From: Liolophura sinensis
Taxonomy: Eukaryota; Mollusca; Polyplacophora; Chitonida; Chitonidae
NCBI RefSeq assembly: GCF_032854445.1
Contig: NC_088300.1
Span: 42,525,682 to 42,589,681, forward strand
DNA: 64,000 bases
Direction of reading: 5' to 3'
Position 1 is the stretch's first letter. Every line of letters starts with the position of its first letter. Under the pieces are notes generated by a model that was not told where the DNA came from, made no database searches, and saw only the letters and a program-made list of their open reading frames with translations. The position numbers and the translations under genes were made by a program. Below, in pieces: positions 13,757 through 24,914 of this stretch.

Positions 13757-14131
13757 TAAAGTCAGGAAGAAAATGAATCCAGCATCATGTTAGGTTCAAC
13801 AAATAACAACTACAAAGACTACAGAATGCCAGAGCGAATAAAGCTACCCTGGTGTTTTTGTACCATAAAAAAATGGCTACTATAAAAACGAATATAAAAT
13901 ACAAATCAGTGTGTAATGTTGTACACATAAAAAGTATAATCTGTAAAAGAATCTAGATGATGACATGATCAGTTATGTGTAAACCATCATTGTATAACAA
14001 GTGACAAAATGACAAAACTTGCAAGAGACCACTCATAGGACAGGGATAAGCATAAACCATATGAAAGTTTGGGTAAAAGGAAGCCTAATCTAAGAATGAG
14101 CAGTGTCTAGAATTCCTAGATGTATGTGTGA

Positions 14132-16071
14132 CTACGTTCCTTCTTCCATATCTTCTTCATCCTCAGCTTGCTCTAGACCATACTCGGACAACTTGGCTGC
14201 CCAGGATTTTGACACTTTTTTGTGAAGAATCAAAACAACTTGCTCCTTTTTAACCTACAGAAAAAATATAGCATTTAATTTTCATGCAAATAGTAGATAT
14301 AGTAAAGCATTATGACCTCTGAAAATACAAGAGGAACGAAAGTGCAATGAACACTAGTGTATGATTATAATATAAGAGCTGAGTGATAAATTGCAACAAG
14401 CATTAAAATACAGAACAGATTATAAAACAAAACATCTTTTCATTTAACAAGCTTGGCGACAATGAAGTGTCCAAAATGACTTCTTATTTTACATGCATGG
14501 CAGAATAATAGAGTAAAAAAAAAAAAGAAAACTGTCTGCCTTGCAATAATAAGGTGTGCAAAAATTTGGTGTTTAAGTATTTCAATGTGCTTAGAATTAT
14601 TGGGCAAAGTCCAAAATATACTTTAAGAGAAAAACAGACCCACTGCATATTACCTCATGATAACACTGATCCGGATCAATTGGTCCTGGTAACTTCTTTA
14701 TTCTAGCTCTGTAGTTTGGCTGAACACGTTTACCTTTGTCCTTCATCCTAACAATCACACTGAAACCCCTGGAAGCAGGAACAGTTAAAACATGTATCAT
14801 GTGTTTGTACAAGACCAGATGAAAGGATATTTTCAACATCAAATTGTTATTACCCATTTCTTTCACACTTATAAAAAAAAAACTATGTGAGGGGAGGTTA
14901 GGGAAACCTAAAGTTAACACCAATCTTATGAATATAACAATAAACATAATATATCCATATATGAAAAAAAACACACATGTGAAATGAGATGACATGGAAA
15001 AGGTAAAACTGTTACCATTCTGTGAACTCTGGTGGCTCTATAAGAGCATTACTTGGCTGTTTGGAAAAGCTCTTCAAGAATTTCGTCTTGACGGCTAGGC
15101 CTGGAATCACAATTTGCACTCTGACTTTGTCCTCACCCTGCTCCTCTGCAGTTACTGTTTGAAATAGAAAAGATATTAAATAATTCTTACATTTTCATTC
15201 AGAAGTAATGTATTAAATTTGATTTAGAATGACGATGACACCAAACATGATGACACCATTAAAATCAGGTCCCATCCTGATGCTTCTGCAGGAAACAATT
15301 ACATGATTTATTTCATTTTTAGTTGGTTGTGCCTGTGGACTGGGCTCTCCTTTGAGCAGAACAGGCATCTGCTAGTGTTATTAGATAAACACCAAAGCTT
15401 CCAAACCCAAGAAAGCCAAGAAACAATCTTTGATGTTAACGCATACATGAACACCATTCCCCATCTAACAAAGTCATTCTCTTACAAGCAAACCTGTTTT
15501 CCAGTAACAAATTCCAAACTCACAGTTGATGGTAGCCTGATGAATCAGAACTGGTATGCTAAAACTGGTATTTACCTTCTAATTCATTTGGCTAATATGA
15601 TCACATTGTGTTATCTTTCTATTTCGCACATCTTCAATACTCAGACTAGATAAGAGACCTGCTTCCAAAAAGTTTATTTCAATTTTTTTTTTGAGTTTCA
15701 TTCCTTGAGATTTGTTTGAGACAAACTTCAGTTTCAAAATATGGACAACGCGGATGCGATGCTCGCAACATTCCTAACCATTCTTGCACGTACCACAAGT
15801 CCGCAACTATTGTTTACTTGGTCGTATGTGAATTAATGTAGTGTAAAGTACCAGTATGTTTGCAAAGTGTTGTAATGTACGGGGTGAAGTAATAATAATG
15901 GTGCAACAACAACGACACGCCCAAGAACACCAGACGATTACATTAACTTGTTTCAACTGAGTCATTATCAAAAAGTCGAAGAGGTTAAGTTCTAAGAAAC
16001 TACGTACCGCCAAGAGGATCTTTAAATTCCTCCTCAACTGGAATGTTTGTGTCTGTTTCTTCTTCTGCCAT
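14132..16071 (-). CDS. CS/p23-like domain protein (146 aa, four exons)
   Basis: Exons 16071-16008, 15154-15016, 14768-14654 and 14254-14132 join with consistent phases (1, 2, 0) and GT-AG borders, giving a complete 146-aa protein. It has an acidic N-terminus (MAEEETDTNIPVEEEF), a compact beta-rich core and an acidic tail (EDEEDMEEGT). The core shows 'VRVQIVIPGL', 'FSVIVRM', 'RIKKLPGPIDPDQC' and 'VKKEQVVLILHKK' followed by SKSW. This is the order of beta-strands expected for a CS (CHORD/SGT1, p23-like) domain, and the last block resembles CacyBP/SIP. CS proteins usually act as cytosolic Hsp90 or adaptor co-factors. No signal peptide or membrane segment is present. I do not recognise the exact orthologue; the gene model is firmer than the family assignment. 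Confidence 0.7.
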
Positions 16072-16502
16072 TGTTACGAGATGGGCGAGAGAGTGCTCCA
16101 AGGGAGACGACTCCCGCAGAGCCTTTGAAAGAGACGGACAAAAAAATTTATTAATTTTCTGTGTGTGTTAGTGTTGTTATACTGATATATTGAACAATAA
16201 AACGGTAAGTTCTTCGTAAAAATGTAAAGGTATAATTGTTGATATGTGGTTTATAATACATGTAGGCCTATATGTCGTATTACGATATAAAAAGCACAGA
16301 TGACGCCATAATCTTTACTCCATAATTATTTGGCCATTTAGGTACCGTGTGAACAATCAGTACGCTATAAACAGCCTACGGTGACGTTTCGTGTGTGTTC
16401 ACATATGCAGAATTACACGCTGACTTGAAGGACAGTTTCGTTACTATTGGATACAGTGTATTATAAATGGACATGTGTATACAGTAGTTTTGTTGGATTA
16501 AG

Positions 16503-16600
16503 GGAATTATTTATTTATTTATTTGATTGATGTTTTACGCCGTACTCAAGAATATTTCACTTATACAGCCATCGGCAGGTTGCTGTCAGACCCCACTAAG
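16503..16600 (-). repeat. SINE-A, internally deleted
   Basis: Tail and 'ttttacgccgtactcaagaa' block are well conserved, then the sequence jumps to 'catcggcaggttgctgtcag' near 16570. Most of the middle body is missing. Confidence 0.85.
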
Positions 16601-17944
16601 GGATTAAGTTTGCCCCAAGTTTTCGGCTATATTTAATTCAGTATATGCATGAGTCGCCCTATATTTTTATGGTCAACACTTTATGGCAATCCCCGTCATA
16701 GAAACTATTTTGCTTCTGTCTACATGCACAAGCCAATCCTCAATCGTGTCTGCTATGGCACACCTATGCAGTTCGCGACTACATTGATACAGGTTCGAAC
16801 TTTGAACTGATCGCGCAGATCAACTATAAGCTATACAGAAGATGCGAACCCAAGGCACGAGCTAAACCCAAACTGCACAACAAAGGCAACAATAAACATA
16901 TATGGTTATAAGTTCAAGCTATATAATTGTTTCCATTGTAAGCGAGGGGGGGGGGGGGGGGGACTGCTCTATTTTGCGTGAAGATTTTGTACCAATTTCT
17001 TCATGATATAATAATTTACCTGTCCAATTAAAGTAGCTTTTGGCCGTTCAACAGGTTAAACTTTATGGCTCAGGAGTCAAGAGGAACTGCTTGCCTTGTT
17101 TCAATCATACACGTATCTGGGTCTACACAAGAACGATATTTTTAGAACTGAAGACGAATCTTCTACATTCCGAACCATACCTAGACAAGCCAGTTGTGAG
17201 CACCTATATAACCTTATTAGTGTACATGTCAATTAATAGTACTTGTTATACAAAAACGAAATACCACTATAAAATAAGATAGCAGAGGACCGTAGGTGTA
17301 TAGCGTTATCTGGTGAACTTTGTATGGTTGTACGCTTTGGTGACCTTACACATGTGTATGTGCAGCGCATTTATCCGCCGTATCATCACCAGCATGTCTA
17401 TGTTCGGGATCTTGGTCGTGCTTTGTATATTTGTGAAATTTAGTAAGTATACATGTATAGTGGTGTAAAATTTGCATAAAAGACATCATTGCCTCTGTCG
17501 GTATATATGGCGCTAAAGACTGATCGAGTGCATGCACGAATCACTGATCTGCTCATAACTTCTCAGCTTGTGATTAAATATTAAGTTTTGGGGACTACAC
17601 ATCATTGAACTCAGGTCAGCCATAAAGTATCTAAGCTTTTGACAGGTCGCATATATAACACTCATCAAGAACCTGCCCCCATTTGTTGCCTCTAATGTAT
17701 GATTATGGCTTAACGCAAAGCCGGAAATGTTTCAGCCACATTGTTGTGATGTTGTCTAGGAGAACACATAGACTGAAGACTAGTGTACAAAACTTAAACA
17801 CCTTGAAAGGTATTCAAACTCTAGAATGCTCGTCTCCATGAAACTTGTCCTCACCTACATGTGTCTTCTTTTATATTTGCCTCATCTACCTCCCATGGAA
17901 AAAATTCAAACCGTTTTAAATTACAATTTCCTTATACTCATTTG
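16600..17944. other. Intergenic, no feature seen
   Basis: No domain-bearing frame, no tRNA and no clear repeat apart from the homopolymer. The missing first exon(s) of the chlorophyllase-like gene could lie here or just after. Confidence 0.4.
16946..16962. repeat. Poly-G/C homopolymer
   Basis: Run of about 17 G. Length calls in such runs are often unreliable. Confidence 0.9.
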
Positions 17945-18150
17945 ATTAACGGCCTGCATGGTTAGCGTGTCAGTATGGAGGAAAAACCCAGGAGCCTTTC
18001 ACCAATGCGGTCTCTGTCAGTTTTCCATCTCATACTGGCTTCCTCTCTGGCCGTAAGCGGAAAGATCTTCTTGAAACCTGCGGATGGTTGTGAGTTTCCC
18101 GTGGTCTCTGCCCGGTTTCCTCCCAACTGTTGCGCCTGCAATTTGATCGA
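17945..18150 (+). repeat. SINE-A in plus orientation (head and body)
   Basis: The tRNA-like head (A-box region 'catggttagcgtg' near 17957, 'caccaatgcggtctctgtca') precedes the body ('ctggcttcctctctggccgt', 'cctgcggatggt', 'ctctgcccggtttcctccca'). A short ORF here that looks like a signal peptide is SINE sequence. Confidence 0.85.
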
Positions 18151-18898
18151 CATGCAGGAGCAACGCATATAGGTTTTTGTTCTTGTCTTGGAGAAAAGAC
18201 GGATGGTTTCGTCGAGCTGAAAAACTGAAAGCCCCTCCTGGAATAGTGTATATGGACATTGTCAGTTTCGACTTAAGCGTTCCTTGCTATATATACTATA
18301 AGCAACAGATTTATCAAGCTTTGTGACAGAGATGGTATGCAATAATGCAGGTATATACATGCATGGCTACATTGATGTAGCATGTATATTCACATAAACA
18401 ACCCTCGGAAATGCTCAAAGCTGAAGTACACAGCACTAAGTTTGACCGATAATTTGTATTATCCATCTGTGTACCCATGTGCATTCATGTTTTCTACCCC
18501 AGTCTCTTTCATTTTACAGTGCTAATAGTTGTTTTGGAATGGGTCTAAAATCGTTTTAAAACTTTAAAATGCTCACTCATTTTAAAGCTATAAAAGCATG
18601 TTCAAAGTTTGAAAGTTGCCTCCGCTAATTTTCATCAATATATCCAGGAAGAGTAACATTTCTAAATCTTTACAAATACGACACGCATAGGTACTCCACA
18701 TCCAACATATCGATGGAACTTTTGGTTTGTTTTTAGACGATGCTTGAAAAATAATAACAGAAAATTCAACATTTTCAGACGACACAAACACAAGAATCTA
18801 GGAATCACAAAAAGGGAATTTTGTATTTTTGTGTTATATTTGTTACGTACACACTAACCCTGCATATATGAGCGGTTGCATGCATGCGTGTATTTTAG

Positions 18899-21800
18899 TC
18901 AGCAATGAGGTGTACGTAGACAAAAGCTACCCTTACCTTGACGGACCGTTCGGGACTGATTGGTTCTTCGTGACGGAGACAGGAGACAAGAGCCCGCTAC
19001 ACTCCATCGTCTTCTACCCAGAACAACCCGGGGACTATGCCATGTACTTCTTCATCCCAGGGGCCGGAGGGTATGTGGAGGCCGAGTTGTACACTGAGTA
19101 TCTTTCAAGGGTCGCCAGCCACGGGTAAATAGTGCATACTTCATATGCTAAGATATGAATTGGTTTCAATATAGCACATTATAATCTAACGCATGAATAC
19201 ACGAGTGTCGTCGAATCGAATACTGGAATGAAATGGCCGCATCATTGGAAGTACGTATAACATACGTTTATGCCATCGTGGTCTTATTAAGATCTGAATA
19301 AGTGCTTGTATGAAATTCCTATTTCAGTAATGTGTTATAACGCTGTGCCCAGGAATATACCATTCATATGACTTAACTTGTTATATTTATTTGATTGGTC
19401 TTTTACGCGGTACTCAAGAATATTTCACTTATAACCTCATGGTGGGAGGAAACGGTGCAGAGCCCGGCGGAAACCCACGACCATCCGCAGGTTGCTTGCA
19501 GACCTTCCCACGTACGGCCGGAGAGGATGCCAGCATGAGCTGGACTTGAACTCACAACTACCGCATTGGTGGATGCTCATGCTGGCCTCTTATAGGAAAC
19601 CACCATACGGTATCGATATACATCGCAACTTAACCTCCTGACTCAGACCGTAGTCAAACAAACGAGAGCTTCATTAACCGGACACGCGATCCCCAGTTAA
19701 TGACCAATGACCGATCGGCAACAAGTGTCCTAATGGAAATATACATACTGTGGATAAAGAAATTCGTGTGTCGATGTCAATAATGTTACTTTATAATGTT
19801 AACACTTAAAAGAAAAGACAACAGTGTGCTAAATTTATATTTACATCAATAAAGTATCCCACACCAAGTAAAAAGACAATTTTACTTTTCTGATCTGGCA
19901 TAACAGGTAAAGTAAGCAAATCGTGCACACTGAGAAAGTTTAATTAAAGCGACGGCATGGTGAAAATTTTCACTAATCAGGCGCGAGTTATTTCTATAAC
20001 CCGAGAACGCAGTTGTTTCTATTGAACAGTGTCAGCCAAACACTGTTTTGCCTTTTAACCACATGTGCGTAGGGTACGAGTGACGTGTGATCGTGTTTCC
20101 GGTTTCTGTAACATGTAAGAATTACAGATTAAAAGTTGATTTATAGAGTTAACAAACATGCCAGAACAAAATGACTGTGCTCATTTAGGCCTGTTTCCAC
20201 TTCTCTTCCGAAGTAACTCAGGTTATATCATTTGTTGCCTTTTCTTTTAATGGCTAGCTAAAGTCCCACGCCACGACGTCCGATAATCCCTTGTCTCATC
20301 CTGCAGGTTCATCGTGATTGGGACAGATCTGATCTTCCCAGCGGCGACCCCGCCCCTCTCCCCCACCCAGGCGGCAGAGTATGCGGTCAAGTCAAACCAA
20401 AGTGACAAATTTGTCAGTCAGTACAGATGGGTATGTCACCAACATAACATAAATTCATTTCTAAATTGAAGTTCATGCAGCTGGTCCTGGATCAACTGCT
20501 GGACCCTAAGTTGTGAAAATTAAAATCTTAATGTCATTTCATTTTTTCCCTTTACTCGCACTGAACTACCATTAATAACATGTTGGTGTGTTAAGTAGTG
20601 CTATGAATTCTTTCTGCATTCAGATGGAGACTAACTTACAAACTAAGTTAGCACAAAAGTCCCCGGGGGTTGGGATCTGGTGGAACTACACAGCCTTAGG
20701 AAGTCACTCCTCGGGTGGGGACGTCGCGCGACTACTTTTAGAATCCAATCATACATTTGCCCAGGTAAACAAACGATGTATTCCAAATCTGCAATCAATG
20801 TGAAACTACTGCATGACGCGCCCCGCGGCACAACAGAACCCACCTACATACTTTATTGCTAATACTTTCAGGCCTGTCACTTTTTAAAAATATATACAGT
20901 TGTTGAAAACAGGTATAACTAAAGCGTGCAATGCATTGGTTTTTTTGTTTTCTTTCTAAAATTATGACGCCAACATGTGCGCCACCATTATCGACCGATA
21001 ATGTTAATATTTGACCATTGTTGTTTTATTCCTTTGACGTATCCAAGAAATCTTTGCGTTGATGATCTGAATGGCAAGCATTGTCAGTAGAGGTGTCTTC
21101 TTGTATAAGGCACAACACAATCCTGACATTTCACAGAGCTCACTGCTGTATCGCTGATGCTGATATACTACACGCATTCAGTCACAATATGCTAACACCA
21201 ACGCGACCAGGTAGTTGATATATATAGGTCTACGCCCTTTTTCTGATCACAAAATGAAAATGTATCATTGTACCCAATCTTGTGGCCTAAGGTATACTCT
21301 GCCCTGACTTGATGCGTGTATCCAGGTCTCTGACTTACGGTGGGCAGATACATGCAGCTTGTCACCAACCGCTGTGGCGCACATATGTTCCATCATTCAC
21401 TCGATTGCAGTCACTAATTAGTGATAATACTCTATATTGGATTTAATGTTCTTCTTTAATATGTACGCGTATACAGACGCGTCGACTGTTAAACGCATGT
21501 TGCTGTATTGCGCAGAGTGCTATATTCCTGGAGCCAGTGGGCATCACGTTTTCCCAGCCTATCAACTTCTCCGTGCCGTCCCTGATGTATGGTGCTGAGT
21601 TGTCGGAGGAGCACAGGCCAAGGACCCCACCTTGTGTCATCCCAGGATTTGGCTACCAGAAATTCTACAAACTCTGGACACCCACAAAAGTTATGATCGA
21701 GAGCAAGGTAAGGACGAAGGCCCGCAACGAATATCCTTGAATAATTTCATTTCAGTTCAAGGATGACGTTTCTCAAGCAATATAAACATGTAACAATTAG

Positions 21801-23522
21801 CTAAAGAAATAGGCTATGTGAAGCAAAACAAACACGAGAAGCCAAGCGCTCATTCCATCGAAGCTTAAATGTTTCAGAGGAAAGAACGAAATGCACAAGG
21901 GAGAGGGATGACGGTTTTGTCTTGTTTGATTTCACGCTGGCTTTACGTTACACCGTACTCTTAATAGTTCACCTATTTTGAAGGCCACCAAGTTTATGGT
22001 TGGATGCCTGTGACAGATCTTATTCTTAGGTAAAGTCCTCCATGGATGTTAGCAATCAACTCATTGACTAGTTTAACACTGAACTTCGAGAATAATACGC
22101 TGGCTCTATCCTTCTGTATAATACACAACGTATATAGTTACTGTACTTCGTCATAGCTACCATACGGTAATTGTTCTCTGTCCTATTCACAGGGCTATGG
22201 CCATTGTGACATCCTGGACCAGGCCGGATGGGAAGGTGAGTTTTGAACCAAAAGAATGCAAAGGCAAAAGAATCAAATTTACTGTAGGTATGGCAGTGAT
22301 GCAATGTATATGATGGCGCGATTCCACAAGAGGACTTATCGCTCGAGTCATTGTTAAAATGTCAAGTAATAATGTGTAGCCTACAGACTCTGATGTTCAC
22401 TCTTAAGTTCAAAAAGACGTATCCAAATGGGTTTAAAATGTACCCAAGTGTGCTAGGACGCAGGTGTCTATATTATACCTATCTCAGCTGGATGTATTTG
22501 TTTATTGGGGTACAATATGCCATATTGTATCCCAGGTGTTTACAAAGCCAAAGATCGTCAAACAATAGGGTAACCTCCATCAACCGAGTTTTATGTTTTT
22601 CCAACTCTAATGCTAGGCAAAGCGGCATAAAAATCTACTGTTCAAAATAAAATTTGATTAGAAAGGTCCTCTTGAAAAGGAGTGCCTTGTTTGTATGTTC
22701 AGATCGTGTTGGTAAATTCACCATATGGTTGTGATCATGAGGCAAAAGAAACCTTTACATTTTCTACAAAGACACTGATCTTTTGTGTTTCAGTTTGTTC
22801 CACCCTAAAGATCTGTGTAACCGGCAACAACACTGACTTGAAGCTTTATCATGACTTCATGCAGGGAATGACATCCGCCTTTCTGGTCAGCACTATGCTC
22901 GGGTACAATGACAGTATAGCCTATGTTATAGACGAGGAGCAAGGTACCAATAACTTATCTGCAAGATGAATACGAGTTCAAATGAAAACACACCCGATTC
23001 CAGTAACACAATTATTCTCCCGAAGGATTTGTTAGAAATGTGCACAAACTGGTCATTTGGAAGAAACAATAAAAGGTCACATCTTGGCTGCTCTGGCATC
23101 ATGCAGTCAATATCAACCTTGTCTCGACCTTTTTTCTGATTTCTATTGATTTTACGATTAATGATAAAAAGAAGTGGTGGTTGCACTTTCTCTACGGAAA
23201 AGACAAAAAGTGGTGCAAAGAAAAGAGGTAAGAACAAATGCTTTTTACACATCTCAGATATTTATTGCATTGACCTGATTGTGAGATGTCATTAAATAAA
23301 AGAGTGGCACATGTTGGAAGCTATGGGTTTAGAAGAATCTACATATGTATGTGTTTAAAAAAACATAGCAATTTCGATTAATAAAGAGGTAGCCCTGTAT
23401 CACATACAACCTAAAAGTCTCTGTCTCCTGTGTGGATCCAGAAACGCAAGACTATCTGATCACATAGTTAACTAAGTCTCTGATCTGACTGACAACCAGG
23501 TCCTGTTGTGTCCGATGGATGA
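18899..23522 (+). CDS. Chlorophyllase-like alpha/beta hydrolase (5' end missing)
   Basis: Exons 18899-19124, 20307-20430, 20624-20764, 21516-21707, 22193-22235, 22794-22943 and 23500-23522 join in phase and end at a TGA, giving about 300 residues. The order of motifs matches plant and algal chlorophyllases (hydrolysis of the phytol ester of chlorophyll). They are a core strand 'YAMYFFIPGAGG', then 'RVASHGFIVIGTD', a nucleophile elbow 'SHSSGG' (GHSRGG in plants), 'LEPVG' where plants have DPVDG, the His motif 'GYGHCDILD', and a final helix 'YHDFMQGMTSAFL'. The first Gly of the elbow is Ser here, and the acid position is changed. The first exon is missing; one nucleotide of it completes the first codon. 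The substrate is not proven: the family in animals could act on other esters. Confidence 0.75.
19382..19600 (-). repeat. SINE-A, nearly full-length, intronic
   Basis: Lies in the first visible intron of the chlorophyllase-like gene, opposite in sense to it. Tail at the left; B-box-like 'gacttgaactcacaac' near 19545. One of the better-preserved copies in the window. Confidence 0.9.
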
Positions 23523-23760
23523 GGTGACCTCCCTTTGCAAAGACAAGTACGCGTGTATACCAGTCCTTATCACCACCTGCCAACAAATATATACGTACAA
23601 TCCCAAACCCAAAATGCAACCCAATACTAAAGCTTTCTGTCTGTGTGTCTTCTCTCTGTTAAAGGGGACTTATCTAGCTGTACAGACATGACATATTGAC
23701 TGTGTTTTTGTAATAACATATACTCAATTAATTTCATGGAAAAAATGAAGTCCTAAAGTA

Positions 23761-24875
23761 TTAGTGCAAATTCGTACCTGTGTTGAACTGTTGGGATGGC
23801 TGAGTGTCCTTGTCATAATACACAATGTTATCAGCGGGTAAGTGGATTTCCTTAAGCATCTCAAAGGGCCGCTGCCATTCCACTATTCTGTCATTCTGAG
23901 ACATGACAAATACCACTGGTAACCTCTTTGCGGCAATAGCCTTGGCATAATCCAAATTCTGCAAAGTAATGTTTCTCACAACCTTTAATATCGTCACAAG
24001 CAACTGTTCAAATAGAAGTAAATTATATCCACAGTAATCATATCATCACAGGAGACCTAACCAGCTCCATCAGTTGGTTAAAAGTGCTCGCTTGCATGAC
24101 CGATGAAGACATGCATTCAAATGCTGCTCTCACTTGTTTGGCTGTAACGCTTTTATTGATGGTCTAATAGGTTTGTTAAGTACATACAGAAGGTGGAGAT
24201 TTACTTTAGGATAGGTTCCTTTGTCAAAAGTACTGACTGTCATCACATAAGAAAAAACACTTTGTGCACGCAGTGAGGGCAGGCAAATGAAGACACGAAA
24301 ACAACAATGGCCAAGCTCCACTAATACAAATAAGATAAACAATTGAGAACTGACAAATGTACACTTCTACAACATGATCTCTGGTTTCTAATATGTGTCA
24401 ACATGTGTAAAAATCAAATAAAGAACAAATAAATATTCCTGGATCCAATACTGTTATTATCCAAAATTTTAATGTTATTTAAATTTATTTATTTATTTGA
24501 TTGGTGTTTTACGCTGTACTCAAAAATATTTCACTTATACAACAGTGGCCAGCATTAATGTTATTTATAATACAAACATTTAGACATACAGAGGTACTGA
24601 CACCTTACCTTGTCAAAGTCACCTGAGACTACAGTCTGAATAGCTGCTTTCAAATGAGAGACAGTTCTGTGACAGTAAAACCTACAACGAAATAAAGAAA
24701 TGTCTATAACTAAAATATTAAAATTTATAAGTATCAATATTTTCAATTTATAAAATACTTTCCTAGGGATTCTAATATTATTACACACTTACCTAAACAA
24801 TTTAAACACATAATATGTTTCTATTAACAAGATTGAACTATGACAAGGTCAGGTTGCAATTTTCTTTCATATACC

Positions 24876-24914
<39 letters not shown>

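Noticed and set aside
17945-18030. tRNA gene
   Set aside because: The tRNA-like boxes belong to SINE heads here and elsewhere (46560-46608, 61835-61895). No complete cloverleaf with anticodon arm and acceptor pairing is seen.
17975-18172. Frame with a signal-peptide-like start (MRSLSVFHLILASSLAVSG) just upstream of the chlorophyllase-like exons
   Set aside because: The nucleotide sequence is SINE-A body in plus orientation, so the resemblance is accidental. Exonisation is possible but unsupported.
23506-23691. 61-codon plus frame at the end of the chlorophyllase-like gene
   Set aside because: The upstream exon enters this exon in another phase, which stops at 23522. The longer frame is not reached.
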